This document shows positions 51,558 to 61,080 of a stretch of 64,000 nucleotides of DNA, one piece after another. A program made the position numbers and the translations under genes. The notes under the pieces are model-generated. The model worked only from the letters and a program-made list of their open reading frames with translations, ran no database searches and was not told where the DNA came from. This DNA comes from Paracoccus fistulariae (lineage in GTDB: Bacteria; Pseudomonadota; Alphaproteobacteria; Rhodobacterales; Rhodobacteraceae): positions 496,001 through 560,000 of the forward strand of contig NZ_CP067136.1 of assembly GCF_028553785.1 (NCBI RefSeq), read 5' to 3'. Every line of letters starts with the position of its first letter. The stretch's first letter is position 1.

Positions 51558-52595
51558 ATGAAATTCTCACTCTTCGCGCATATGGAGCGGATCTCGGCCG
51601 AACAGGATCAGCGGCGGATCTATGACGAATTTCTGGCGCTGTGCCGGATTGCCGACGAAGGCGGCATGCATGCCATCTGGACAGGTGAACATCACGGCAT
51701 GAATTTCACCATCGCTCCGAATCCGCTGATCAGCCTTGTCGATATTGCCCGACAGACAAGAAATCTGCGGCTTGGCACCGGCACCGTGATCGCGCCCTTC
51801 TGGCATCCGATCCGTCTGGCGGGCGAAGCTGCGATGGTCGACATCATCACCGATGGTCGGCTTGAACTAGGCATCGCGCGCGGGGCCTATAATTTCGAAT
51901 ATGAGCGGCTGCTGCCGGGCCTTGACGCCTGGGGCGCGGGCCAGCGCATGCGCGAGCTGATCCCGGCGGTAAAGGCGCTGTGGAAGGGCGATTATACCCA
52001 TGAGGGCGAATTTTATACCTTCCCCAAGACCACCTCGGCCCCGCAGCCCGTGCAACCGGGCGGCCCGCCGATCTGGGTCGCGGCGCGCGATCCCAACAGC
52101 CATGAATTTGCCGTCTCGCAAGGGTGCAATGTGCAGGTCACGCCACTGTGGAAGGGCGAAGAGGAAATCGCCTTCCTCATGGAGACGTTCAAGGCCGCCT
52201 GCCAGAAATATCCAGACCAGCCCCGTCCCAGGATCATGCTGTTGCAGCACACCTATGTCGCGGACAGCCCGGCGGATGTGAAGGTCGCCGCGCAAGAGCT
52301 GAACCGCTTCTACTGCTATTTCGGCGCGTGGTTCATGAACAAGCGCGAGATCGAACAGGGCCTGATCGCGCCGCTGAGCGATGCGGAAATCGCCGCCCAT
52401 CCCTTCTATTCGCCCGAGGCGATGGAGCGCGATCTGGTCATTGGCGAGCCGCAGGACGTGATCCGCCGGCTGAAGCATTACGAGGCGCTTGGCTATGACG
52501 AATATGCCTTCTGGATCGATTCCAGCATGACATTCGCGCGCAAGAAAGCCTCGCTTCAACGCTTCATCGCCGAGGTCATGCCCGCCTTTCAGTAA
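51558..52595 (+). CDS. LLM-class flavin-dependent monooxygenase, candidate TgnB-type oxygenase
   Basis: A 345-residue bacterial luciferase-like barrel: KFSLFAHMERISAEQDQRRIYDEFLALCRIADEGGMHAIWTGEHHG, TVIAPFWHPIRLAGEAAMVDIITDGRLELGIARGA and the C-terminal VIGEPQDVIRRLKHYEALGYDEYAFW. It should use reduced FMN from the reductase encoded just before. In the trigonelline pathway this type of enzyme cleaves the N-methylnicotinate ring between C5 and C6. The assignment rests on family plus operon composition; other N-heterocycles are possible substrates. Confidence 0.88.
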   Translation: MKFSLFAHMERISAEQDQRRIYDEFLALCRIADEGGMHAIWTGEHHGMNFTIAPNPLISLVDIARQTRNLRLGTGTVIAPFWHPIRLAGEAAMVDIITDGRLELGIARGAYNFEYERLLPGLDAWGAGQRMRELIPAVKALWKGDYTHEGEFYTFPKTTSAPQPVQPGGPPIWVAARDPNSHEFAVSQGCNVQVTPLWKGEEEIAFLMETFKAACQKYPDQPRPRIMLLQHTYVADSPADVKVAAQELNRFYCYFGAWFMNKREIEQGLIAPLSDAEIAAHPFYSPEAMERDLVIGEPQDVIRRLKHYEALGYDEYAFWIDSSMTFARKKASLQRFIAEVMPAFQ

Positions 52596-52604
52596 GAGGT
52601 CACA

Positions 52605-54071
52605 ATGCAGCGCTTTCAGCACTATATCGACGGCGAATTCTTGGACGGATCGGCGCAGTTCGAAAGCCTCGATCCGGCGACCGGTCAGCCCTGGGCGCTG
52701 ATGCCAGAGGCGCGGCGCGACGATGTGAACCGCGCGGTCGATGCCGCCGCGCGGGCGTTCAATGCGCCCGAATGGGCCGACATGACGGCCAGCCAGCGCG
52801 GCAGGCTGCTGATGCGGCTGGCCGATCTGCTGGCCGAAAACGCGCCGCGACTGGCGGCGCTGGAAACCCGCGATACCGGCAAGATCATCCGCGAAACCAG
52901 CGCGCAGATCGCCTATGTCGCGGAATATTACCGTTACTATGCAGGTCTTGCCGACAAGATCGAAGGCGCGCATCTGCCCATCGACAAGCCCGATATGGAG
53001 GTCTGGCTGCGGCGCGAACCGATTGGCGTGGTGGCGGCCATCGTGCCCTGGAATTCGCAGCTGTTCCTGTCGGCGGTCAAAATCGGCCCGGCCCTTGCCG
53101 CGGGCTGCACCGTGGTGCTGAAAGCCTCGGAAGAGGCGCCGGCGCCGCTGCTGGAATTCGCGCGGATCTTTGATCAGGCGGGCTTCCCCAAAGGCGTGCT
53201 GAACGTGATCACCGGCTTTGGTGCGGAATGCGGCGCGGTGCTGACAAGCCATCCCAAGGTGGCCCATGTCGCCTTCACCGGCGGTCCGGACACGGCGCGG
53301 CATATCCTGCGCAACTCGGCCGAAAATCTGGCCTCGACCTCGCTGGAACTTGGCGGCAAATCGCCCTTCATCGTCTTTGGCGATGCGGATATCGACAGCG
53401 CCGTGAATGCGCAGGTGTCGGGCATCTTCGCGGCGACCGGGCAAAGCTGCGTGGCCGGGTCGCGTCTGATCGTCCAGAATTCGATCAGGGATGCCTTTCT
53501 GGATGCGCTGCGCCGCAAGGCCGAAAGCGCGGTGATCGGACCCCCGGACGAGATGGCGACCGAGATCGGACCGCTCTGCACCCTGCGTCAGCGCGAGCAT
53601 GCCATCGGGTTGATCGAACGTTCCGTTGAACAGGGCGCGCGGCTGATCACCGGCGGGCGGGCGCTGGATCGCGAGGGCTTCTATTTCCCGCCCACGATCC
53701 TTGATTGTTCGGCGACGCCCGATGCGCCCTGCGTCACGCAGGAATTCTTTGGCCCGGTGCTGTCGGTCGTCGGCTTCGATACCGAAGACGAAGCGGTCGG
53801 GATCGCCAATGCGACGGAATTCGGTCTGGCGTCTGGGGTCTTTACCCGCGACCTGGCCCGCGCGCATCGCCTGATCCGCCGTATCCGGGCGGGGATCGTC
53901 TGGGTCAACACCTATCGCGCCGTCAGCCCGATCGCGCCTTTCGGGGGCTATGGATTATCCGGACATGGCCGCGAAGGGGGGATCGCGGCGGCGCTGGATT
54001 ACACGACGGTCAAGGCCGTCTGGCTCAGGACAAGCGAGGATCCGATCCCGGATCCATTCGTCATGCGCTGA
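52605..54071 (+). CDS. Aldehyde dehydrogenase, candidate TgnC-type lactol/semialdehyde dehydrogenase
   Basis: A 488-residue NAD(P)-dependent dehydrogenase with N150 (VPWNSQ), general base E248 (LELGGKSPFIVFGDAD) and catalytic C282 (ATGQSCVAGSR). It falls in the betaine/hydroxymuconic-type ALDH group. In the proposed pathway it would oxidise the hydroxybutyrolactone made by ring cleavage to the succinate derivative, or else succinate semialdehyde. Only one such gene is present here, so the other step must be encoded elsewhere. 9 bp after the oxygenase gene. Confidence 0.92.
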   Translation: MQRFQHYIDGEFLDGSAQFESLDPATGQPWALMPEARRDDVNRAVDAAARAFNAPEWADMTASQRGRLLMRLADLLAENAPRLAALETRDTGKIIRETSAQIAYVAEYYRYYAGLADKIEGAHLPIDKPDMEVWLRREPIGVVAAIVPWNSQLFLSAVKIGPALAAGCTVVLKASEEAPAPLLEFARIFDQAGFPKGVLNVITGFGAECGAVLTSHPKVAHVAFTGGPDTARHILRNSAENLASTSLELGGKSPFIVFGDADIDSAVNAQVSGIFAATGQSCVAGSRLIVQNSIRDAFLDALRRKAESAVIGPPDEMATEIGPLCTLRQREHAIGLIERSVEQGARLITGGRALDREGFYFPPTILDCSATPDAPCVTQEFFGPVLSVVGFDTEDEAVGIANATEFGLASGVFTRDLARAHRLIRRIRAGIVWVNTYRAVSPIAPFGGYGLSGHGREGGIAAALDYTTVKAVWLRTSEDPIPDPFVMR

Positions 54072-54098
54072 GCGGGAATGAACGTCAGGGAGGAGCAA

Positions 54099-55757
54099 AT
54101 GACGTCTATCAAACCACCTGTAACGGATCTTGATATCCCGACCGAAGAGAAAGGTTTCTACGAAGGCTTCTCGAAGGCGGTGACGCTTGGATCCAAGGCC
54201 TTGATCGGTATCCTGATCGTCTGGGCCATCGCCGTGCCAGAGAATGCCGGCGCGGTCCTGAGCGGCATCCGTTCGACCATAGATGCCAATACCGGCAGCT
54301 GGTACATGTATGCCATGGCCTTTTACCTGATCGTGTCGATCGCATTGGCCGCCTTGCCCGCAACCGGCCGCATCCGTCTGGGCGGTGCAGAAAGCAGGCC
54401 TGAATTTTCCGCATTTTCATGGATCTCGATGATGATCGGCGCGGGAACCGGCATCGGGATGCTGACATATTCCAGCGCCGAGCCCCTGTTCCATCTGGCC
54501 TCCAACCCCGAAGTGATTATGGGCGAAGCCACCGCCATGGCAGCGGATAATGTGCGCAACGCGATGAAATGGTCCTTCTTCCACTGGGGCCTGTCGGCAT
54601 GGGGATGCTATGCCATGATCGGGCTGGCCCTGGCCTTCTTTGCCTATGTGCGGGGCTTGCCACTGACGATCCGCTCGGCGCTGACGCCGCTCTTCGGGCG
54701 CTCGCTTGAAGGTCCGCTGGGGCATCTGTTCGACATCCTGTCGGTGATCGCCACGGTTCTGGGCGTCGCAGTCACATTGGGCTATGGCGTGTCGCAATTT
54801 GCCGCCGGGGTCCACAATATCACCGGCATGGGCTGGCTGATGAATGACGAGGGCACGCCCACCGTAACGGCGATGCTGGTCGCGCTGCTGATCGTCATGG
54901 GCCTGTCGACAGTGTCCGCGCTGTCAGGGGTCGGCAAGGGCATCAAATGGCTGTCGAATATCAATATGGGCCTGTCCTTTTTCGTCCTGGCCTTCCTGCT
55001 GATCTTCGGTTCGACAATCTTCGCGCTGAAATCGCTGTTCTTGGGGATTTGGGATTATGTCATCGCCATGCCCGGCATGGTGACAACCATCTGGCGCCCG
55101 GACGGTGTCGAGGGCAGCGTGGCCACCCAGCTTGCCGAATGGCAGGGCGCCTGGACGATTTTCTACTGGGCCTGGTGGATCGCCTTCGCCCCCTTTGTCG
55201 GGCTGTTTCTGGCCCGCATCTCGCGCGGGCGGACGATCCGCGAATATGTGCTGGGCGCCATGATCGTCCCGACGATCATCCATTGCGTCTGGTTTTCCTT
55301 CGCCGGCGGCACGGCCATCGACCTGACCCTGAATGGCGGGGCGGGCGATCAGATCACCGGGGCCGGTATCAGCTCGCAACTGTTCGAAATCATCAATTAT
55401 CTGCTGACGCCGGTGCTGGCCAAGATGATGTCCGCCCTGATCGTGGTGCTGTTGCTGACATATCTGGTCACCTCGGCGGATTCGGCGGTGCTGATCGTCA
55501 ACACGATCTCGGCCGCGGGCGATGAAAGCCCCAAGGGCCGGATCCACATCCTGACATGGGGCGCGATCTTCACGCTGGTGATCGGCGGGCTTCTGGTGGC
55601 CGGCGGGCTTGATGCGATCAATACCGCGATGATTATCGGCGCGCTGCCCTTTTCGGTGGTGATGGTGTTGATGGGGGTTTCCCTGATCAAGGCGCTGATC
55701 CGCGACGGCATGCGCAGGCGGCGGGGCGAGGCCGTCAAACCAGAACTTGCGGAATAA
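54099..55757 (+). CDS. BCCT-family betaine/quaternary amine transporter
   Basis: A 552-residue inner-membrane carrier of the BCCT family with 12 helices, the Gly-rich MMIGAGTGIGMLTYSSAEPLFH in helix 3 and the aromatic box region WTIFYWAWWIAFAPFVGLFLARISRGRTIREYVLGA. BCCT carriers move trimethylammonium betaines, carnitine and choline; trigonelline is itself an aromatic betaine. The start is the ATG after GGGAGGAGCAA. It ends the operon, so it probably imports the cluster's substrate. Confidence 0.92.
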   Translation: MTSIKPPVTDLDIPTEEKGFYEGFSKAVTLGSKALIGILIVWAIAVPENAGAVLSGIRSTIDANTGSWYMYAMAFYLIVSIALAALPATGRIRLGGAESRPEFSAFSWISMMIGAGTGIGMLTYSSAEPLFHLASNPEVIMGEATAMAADNVRNAMKWSFFHWGLSAWGCYAMIGLALAFFAYVRGLPLTIRSALTPLFGRSLEGPLGHLFDILSVIATVLGVAVTLGYGVSQFAAGVHNITGMGWLMNDEGTPTVTAMLVALLIVMGLSTVSALSGVGKGIKWLSNINMGLSFFVLAFLLIFGSTIFALKSLFLGIWDYVIAMPGMVTTIWRPDGVEGSVATQLAEWQGAWTIFYWAWWIAFAPFVGLFLARISRGRTIREYVLGAMIVPTIIHCVWFSFAGGTAIDLTLNGGAGDQITGAGISSQLFEIINYLLTPVLAKMMSALIVVLLLTYLVTSADSAVLIVNTISAAGDESPKGRIHILTWGAIFTLVIGGLLVAGGLDAINTAMIIGALPFSVVMVLMGVSLIKALIRDGMRRRRGEAVKPELAE

Positions 55758-55818
55758 GGGTCACCCGCATCCTGCCGCCAGATGAGGGGCAGCCATGTTG
55801 CGGCACCTCACCGACCAT

Positions 55819-55846
55819 CGACAAAGCGGCAGGCGCCGCTTTGTCG
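55819..55846. terminator. Symmetric hairpin between convergent operons
   Basis: Twelve-base-pair perfect stem CGACAAAGCGGC/GCCGCTTTGTCG with a 4-nt loop, between the BCCT gene and the GH68-like gene. No T tract on either side; probably serves both directions. Confidence 0.6.
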
Positions 55847-55893
55847 CACAGAAGACGGCGATGGCGCGCCTGTCGGGGAACCAGCCCGACACC

Positions 55894-56964
55894 TTATCCA
55901 AGGTCCAGATCAAGCCGAAAGGCGGGGGCGAAGGTCAGCCCCTTGTCGGCTTCTGCCACATCGGTATAGGGCGCCATGCAAAGCAGCCTGTTCGCCTGAT
56001 TCTCGTGCCGCAGCACCGTCATGCCGAACAGGAAATCCAGCCCCGTCAATTCGCTGCCCTTGTTGCCGCAGGGCTGCCATGGTCCGTCGACTGAGGCAGA
56101 GCGGTAGATGCGCATCATCTTTTCCACCTCGGAATCGGGTTGGTTCTCGTGGCGGCGGCTGCAGGTGGATCCGATAAGGATATAGTTGCCCAGTGTCGCG
56201 TCCCGGTAGATCTTGGGCAATTCGAACTGGGTGAACTGCGCGCTGTCGGGCAGGGGGATCGGCGGGAACAGCCTGTCCAGCTGAAAACCGTCACCCTCTG
56301 GTCGCAGCGTCGCGCGGCCCATCGCGCCTGTCGTGGGATCTGTCTTTGCGCTGAAGAACAGGTTTATCACGCCCTCGTGATCGATGAAGATGAACGGATC
56401 GCGCCATGCCATGATCGGTCCGCCCGCCTCACCAGAGCTGTGGCCCAAAGCCTCGCGATCGGCCAGATAATAGCCCGCCTGCGTGATCATGTCCCAATCG
56501 CGGCGCGGGCAAAGCACCGGTGTGGACGCGCGCCAGGTCACCTTGTCACCATCGGTCAGCGCCAGCATGAGGTTTTGCAGAAAGCACTGCTCGGGGCCAA
56601 GCTCGTAAAGCCCGGTATAGGCCAGAAGAATCCTGCCATCGGGCAATGGCGCGATCGAGCCGCTCCAGATCGTGCGCGCGTCGGGCGATTCCGGATCGCT
56701 GCGCGGCTCCAGCAGGCTTCCCCGATCCGCCCAGCTTGCCCCGTCATCGGTCGAGGTGAAATGGCGGATGTGAAAGGGAAAGCTGTTGCGCTCGGCCGGG
56801 GTCAGGCGCGATCCGTCGGCCTTGGTCCGGCTGACGGCCAGCGAATAAAGGTGGATGTCACCTTCTGGCGCGACAAAGGACCACGCATCCCACAGGTAAA
56901 GATCGGGATGCCGGATTCCGTCGGTAAAGTGTTCCGCGACGGGCGGGGGAATGGTTACGGGCAT
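55894..56964 (-). CDS. Cytoplasmic GH68-like five-bladed beta-propeller glycosidase
   Basis: A 356-residue clan GH-J-type enzyme without signal peptide. The catalytic set is visible: nucleophile D26 (LYLWDAWSF), WSGS at 100-103, transition-state Asp 189 in AWRDPFIF and acid/base E248 in FELPKIYR. These fit GH68 (levansucrase group) better than GH32, but the protein is shorter than secreted levansucrases and is cytoplasmic, so hydrolysis of imported fructosides is more likely than polymer synthesis. It is downstream of a GPH sugar transporter. The start MPVTIPPP is preceded by GGAGACC. Confidence 0.82.
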   Translation of the reverse strand: MPVTIPPPVAEHFTDGIRHPDLYLWDAWSFVAPEGDIHLYSLAVSRTKADGSRLTPAERNSFPFHIRHFTSTDDGASWADRGSLLEPRSDPESPDARTIWSGSIAPLPDGRILLAYTGLYELGPEQCFLQNLMLALTDGDKVTWRASTPVLCPRRDWDMITQAGYYLADREALGHSSGEAGGPIMAWRDPFIFIDHEGVINLFFSAKTDPTTGAMGRATLRPEGDGFQLDRLFPPIPLPDSAQFTQFELPKIYRDATLGNYILIGSTCSRRHENQPDSEVEKMMRIYRSASVDGPWQPCGNKGSELTGLDFLFGMTVLRHENQANRLLCMAPYTDVAEADKGLTFAPAFRLDLDLG

Positions 56965-57068
56965 TGTTCGGTCTCCGCGAAAAGTCTTAAGGCGAAATGT
57001 CTGACATGCGCGCCCGTCTGAAATCCGGGCGTGAAAGGGCGACCGGGGCCGCCCTTCGCGGTTCGCCC

Positions 57069-58493
57069 TCAGGCCTCGCCGCGGCGCTGAAGCAGATCGG
57101 CCTCGACCTTGTCCATCGTCGGACCGTCCAGCCGGTAGAAAACCATCAGAATGGCGGCGCCAAGGAAGAAGAAGGCGGGGATGATGTTCCACATCATGCC
57201 GATGCCCGACAGCGCCTGTTCGGTCTGCTGCTGATCCTTCACGAAGCCATAGTAGCCCAGCACGAATCCGGGAACCGCGCTGCCCACGGCAGAGCCGAAT
57301 TTCAGCGCGAACATGGATGCCGACACGGTCAGCCCGGCGCTGTTGTGACCCGACACCCACTCCCCGTATTCGGCGCAATCCGTATACATCGAAAAGACCA
57401 GCGTGATGATGATCCCGAAGGCGAAGATCCCCACCGCGTAAAGCAGCATGGTCGGCATGAACATGGTGGGCGGGATCATGTAGGTGGCAAAGATCGACGC
57501 GGCGAACAGCAGGTTGCTGCCGATCATCAGCTGACGCTTATCCGCCCATTTCAGCAGCGATGGCGTGACCAACGCGCCCAGAAGCTGCGCGACGAAACCG
57601 CCGGTGATGATCAGCGTCGTGGAATCCATCCACCACAAGGTCTTTTCGGTTCCCAGCGACATATTGTATTTGGTGAAGAAGGCGGTCGACGAAATCCGCG
57701 CGACCAGGCCGACCACGATCAGGATGCTGCACAGCGCAAGGATGATCCAGGACGTGTTGTTGCGCAGGACCGTCAGATCCTCCTTGATGCTGGTGTCATG
57801 CTTTTTGGGGCGCACCCGCTCGGTCGTGGTGAAGAAGGTGAACAGGAACAGGATGACGGTCAGCGTTGCGAATACCAGCACCGCGCCGCGGAAGCCCAGC
57901 AGCTCGTCCCCGCCGCCGATCCAGTCAACCAGCGGCTTGGCCGTCGCGCCAATGATGATCGTGCCCATCGAGGCCATGACAAAGCGGTATTGCGTGGCCT
58001 TGGTCCGCTCGGCCGAGACCGGAGAGATCACCGCCAGAAGGGCAGAATAGGGCACGTTGATCAGGGTATAGCCCAGCATGATCAGCGAATAAGAGACATA
58101 GGCAAAGATCAGCTTGCCCGCCGAGGGAAAGTCGGGACCAAGAAACAGCAGATAACCCAGGGCGGCATAGGGAACCGCGCCCCACAGAAGATATGGCCGG
58201 TATTTGCCCCAACGGGTATCCGTCCGGTCCGCGATGATCCCCATGGCCGGATCGCTGATCGCATCGATCACCTTGGTGACCAGAAACATCGTCGCCACGC
58301 CGGTCGGCGACACGCCCCAGACATCCACATAATAATACAGCAGGAAGATGTTGAAGAATCCCATGTAGAACTGGGATGCCATGTCGCCGCTGCCATATCC
58401 CACCTTTTCCAGGAAGGATAACGGGGCAGTTGCGCTGCCCTTGCGTGGCACGGCGGCCGCGCTTTGATCATTAGCGGTAATACTCACGGTCAA
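57069..58493 (-). CDS. Sugar:cation symporter of the GPH family
   Basis: A 474-residue 12-helix MFS-related transporter of the glycoside-pentoside-hexuronide family. The typical stretches are KVGYGSGDMASQFYMGFFNIFLLYYYVDVWG, KVIDAISDPAMGIIADRTDTRWGKYRPYLLWG (family signature with DP and DRT-x-RWGKYRP) and MYTDCAEYGEWVSGHNSAGL. It should import a di- or oligosaccharide with Na+ or H+. First gene of an operon with the GH68-like enzyme, divergent from lacI-type regulator. Confidence 0.9.
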   Translation of the reverse strand: MTVSITANDQSAAAVPRKGSATAPLSFLEKVGYGSGDMASQFYMGFFNIFLLYYYVDVWGVSPTGVATMFLVTKVIDAISDPAMGIIADRTDTRWGKYRPYLLWGAVPYAALGYLLFLGPDFPSAGKLIFAYVSYSLIMLGYTLINVPYSALLAVISPVSAERTKATQYRFVMASMGTIIIGATAKPLVDWIGGGDELLGFRGAVLVFATLTVILFLFTFFTTTERVRPKKHDTSIKEDLTVLRNNTSWIILALCSILIVVGLVARISSTAFFTKYNMSLGTEKTLWWMDSTTLIITGGFVAQLLGALVTPSLLKWADKRQLMIGSNLLFAASIFATYMIPPTMFMPTMLLYAVGIFAFGIIITLVFSMYTDCAEYGEWVSGHNSAGLTVSASMFALKFGSAVGSAVPGFVLGYYGFVKDQQQTEQALSGIGMMWNIIPAFFFLGAAILMVFYRLDGPTMDKVEADLLQRRGEA

Positions 58494-58900
58494 ATATCTC
58501 CTGTAAATCTGGGTTACATCGAAGGCAGTTCGTCGTGGCTTGTCAGGGTGGCTTCCGGCATCCGAGTTCCGCGCGGAGGTTGCGGCTTCCCTTTTAGTTG
58601 CGCCCCGATAAGGGGCATGGATGGTGGTTGGATCGGCAAAATCCGTCCCCGGCCAGCGCCTTTGAATGCGCTGACCCTGGCCCGGATCCGGGCCCGAAAT
58701 CCTGAAATGAATGGCTCCCCCTCAACCGGCGCCGCATCGCGGTCGAGCACCGCCCCCTCCCAAAGGCGTGGTCTTTCGGCATGATCCAGAGGACGGATGC
58801 CGAACTGTTGATTTGTCGAAGGTTAATGATTTATGACATCGGTGTCAATGCTTGACTGAACCAGCGGGATTGCGTCGAGTAGGAACAGCGAGGGAAGCGA
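58494..58900. other. Divergent promoter region of the sugar cluster
   Basis: 407 bp between the transporter and the LacI-type gene, with no convincing ORF. It holds a 14-bp palindrome near the LacI start (described separately) and a GC-rich central part of no recognised function. Confidence 0.5.
58834..58847. promoter_or_regulatory. LacI-type operator
   Basis: TGACATCGGTGTCA is a near-perfect palindrome with a central CG as expected of LacI-family operators (compare TGACACCGGTGTCA). It is 53 bp upstream of the LacI-type start. A degenerate relative (AGACACCGTTGTGC, 59989-60002) precedes the next glycosidase gene. Confidence 0.65.
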
Positions 58901-59950
58901 TTGCCAACGATTTACGATGTAGCCCGCACGGCCGGAGTGTCGCCCAAGACCGTATCGCGCGTGATCAACCGCGATGCGCTGGTGCGCGACGAGACGCGCG
59001 AGCGGGTTGAAAAGGTGATCGACGAGTTGGGCTATACGCCCTCGCGCGCGGCACGCAGCATGCGGTCCAGCCAGTCCGGGCTGGTCGGCATCCTGACCGG
59101 CGCCATCAATGGCCGCCATTCCGAAGGCGCGGCAAGCGGTCTGCCCGCCTTTCTGATCGTGCAGAAGATCCAAAGCACCCTGGCCGAGCATGGCATCACG
59201 GCCCTGATCTCTGACATCGGGGCGCAGACCGACAAGATCCCGCGGTTCCTGCGCGATCTGGGCGAACACCGGGTCGAGGGCATATTCTATATCGCGCCGC
59301 ATCATCAACGCGTCGCCCTGCCACAGGGCAGCGGCAGCCCTGTCGTGCTGGTCAATGCATTCGACGATCTTGGCACGCCCTGCATCCTGCCCGACGATGC
59401 CACCGGCCAATATGAATTGACTGCCGCCCTGATCGCGCAGGGGCACCGCCAGATCGGCTATCTGACCCTGCCCGAGGATTTCGTCGCGCAGAAATTGCGG
59501 CTGGACGGTCACAACCGCGCGCTGCGCGAGGCCGGGATCGCCCCGGATCCGGGCCTGATCATCATCGGCGATGAAGAAAGCGCCATATCGGAACGCGACC
59601 ACCTGGCCGAGGCCATCGACCGGCTGCTTGCCCGGCAGGATCCGCCGAGCGTGCTGTGCTGTGCGAATGACAGGCTGGCCATTGCCGTATTCGGCATGCT
59701 GCGCGCGCGCGGCGTGTCCGTGCCGGGACAGATGTCGGTCGCGGGCTATGACGATTACCGGGTGATATCGGAAACCCTCTATCCCCAGTTGACCACGATG
59801 GAACTGCCCTATCAGAGCATGGGCGAGGCCGCCGCGCGGTTGATGCTGGGCCAGTTGCGCGGTGAAGAGCCGCTGACACCGGGCACGCGGATCGAGGTGA
59901 AGGGGCAGCTTCGCTGGCGCGCCTCGGTGATCCCCGGCCCGCACAGGTGA
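58901..59950 (+). CDS. LacI-family transcriptional regulator
   Basis: A 349-residue repressor: HTH TIYDVARTAGVSPKTVSRVINRD and hinge ARSMRSSQSG, then a periplasmic-binding-like sugar domain (LVGILTGAINGRH..., VLLCCANDRLAIAVFGMLRARGVSVPGQMSVAGYDDY). Translation starts at TTG with AGGGAAG upstream. Between a transporter operon and a glycosidase gene, it should respond to a fructoside or its breakdown product. Confidence 0.92.
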   Translation: MPTIYDVARTAGVSPKTVSRVINRDALVRDETRERVEKVIDELGYTPSRAARSMRSSQSGLVGILTGAINGRHSEGAASGLPAFLIVQKIQSTLAEHGITALISDIGAQTDKIPRFLRDLGEHRVEGIFYIAPHHQRVALPQGSGSPVVLVNAFDDLGTPCILPDDATGQYELTAALIAQGHRQIGYLTLPEDFVAQKLRLDGHNRALREAGIAPDPGLIIIGDEESAISERDHLAEAIDRLLARQDPPSVLCCANDRLAIAVFGMLRARGVSVPGQMSVAGYDDYRVISETLYPQLTTMELPYQSMGEAAARLMLGQLRGEEPLTPGTRIEVKGQLRWRASVIPGPHR

Positions 59951-60070
59951 CCATCCCCGCAATGCGCCCTTATCCGCAGCCCTGACGCAGACACCGTTGT
60001 GCCAGTCCCGGCGGCTGTCCATCGACAGCGCGCAATATCCTTCCCGCCACGCCACTCAACAGGAGCCTTC

Positions 60071-61072
60071 ATGACAATCGCCTTGGAACATAAATGGATC
60101 TGGGACAGCTGGTATATCCGCGATGGCAAGACCTGGCATGCCTATTTCCTGCAGGCCGACAAGTCGCTGGTCGATCCCGATCTGCGCCATTTCAATGCGA
60201 CGCAGGGGCATGCGACCAGCACCGATCTGGTCAACTGGACCCATCACGGCACCTCGTTCGGACCGGCCGAGGGCCCCGCATGGGACGATTACACGACCTG
60301 GACAGGCTCGGTGGTCAAGGGCGATGACGGGCTGTGGCATCTGTTCTATACCGGATCCTGCCGGGCGGAAAACGGGCTGAAACAGCGGATCGGCCATGCG
60401 ACCAGCCGCGATCTGCACCATTGGGAGCGGGTGGGCGACGGTCTGGCGCTGGATATCGACCATCGCTACGAGGAATTGACGCCCGCGCATTGGCCCGATC
60501 GCGCGATGCGCGACCCCTGGGTCATGCGCGATCCGTCGGGCGAGGGCTGGTTGATGTATTTCACCGCCCGCGTCCCGAATGTGGCCGAGCCGAATGCCGG
60601 GGGTGCCATCGGCTTCGCGACCTCGCCTGACCTGAAGGTCTGGACCCTGCAGGACCCGGTATTCGCGGGCGGGCTGTTCGGCCAGATGGAGGTGCCGCAG
60701 GTGTTTTCGGCCGAGGGCCGTTGGTATTGCCTGTTCTGCACCGATGTTCAGCATTATTCGGCGGGCTACGCGGCCTCTTATCCCGGTGCGCCCGTGCGCG
60801 GGATGCATTATCTGGTGGCCGACGATCCGCGCGGCCCCTGGCAGATTGCGCCCGGCCCGTTTCTGGACGGCGACCCCGCGCTTGACCGATACGCCGCCCG
60901 CATTCTCGATACCGGCGACGGTCTGGCGCTGATGGGGTTTCTGCACAATCCCGGCGGCGGCAGCTTTGTGGGTGAGATCGCCGACCCGGCCCCGGTCGCA
61001 ATTGATGCCGATGGCTGGCTGCGGCTTGACGATCCCGCGCTGGCCGTGCCCCGGACAGCGTCGTTCGCGTGA
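60071..61072 (+). CDS. Cytoplasmic GH32/GH68-like beta-propeller glycosidase
   Basis: A 333-residue clan GH-J-type enzyme without signal peptide. Catalytic residues by pattern: D12 (WIWDSWYI), WTGS at 77-80, D148 in AMRDPWVM and E207 in QMEVPQVF. The WDSW form, instead of WMNDPNG, is like GH68, while length and the EVP motif are closer to intracellular GH32. It is probably a beta-fructosidase acting on sugars brought in by the GPH carrier. AGGAG precedes its ATG; a terminator-like hairpin follows. Confidence 0.82.
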   Translation: MTIALEHKWIWDSWYIRDGKTWHAYFLQADKSLVDPDLRHFNATQGHATSTDLVNWTHHGTSFGPAEGPAWDDYTTWTGSVVKGDDGLWHLFYTGSCRAENGLKQRIGHATSRDLHHWERVGDGLALDIDHRYEELTPAHWPDRAMRDPWVMRDPSGEGWLMYFTARVPNVAEPNAGGAIGFATSPDLKVWTLQDPVFAGGLFGQMEVPQVFSAEGRWYCLFCTDVQHYSAGYAASYPGAPVRGMHYLVADDPRGPWQIAPGPFLDGDPALDRYAARILDTGDGLALMGFLHNPGGGSFVGEIADPAPVAIDADGWLRLDDPALAVPRTASFA

Positions 61073-61080
61073 TGGAACGC

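Noticed and set aside
51867..53867. A 666-codon open frame on the minus strand
   Set aside because: It is the antisense shadow of the oxygenase and aldehyde dehydrogenase genes; its translation is Arg/Gln/His-rich without any family motif.
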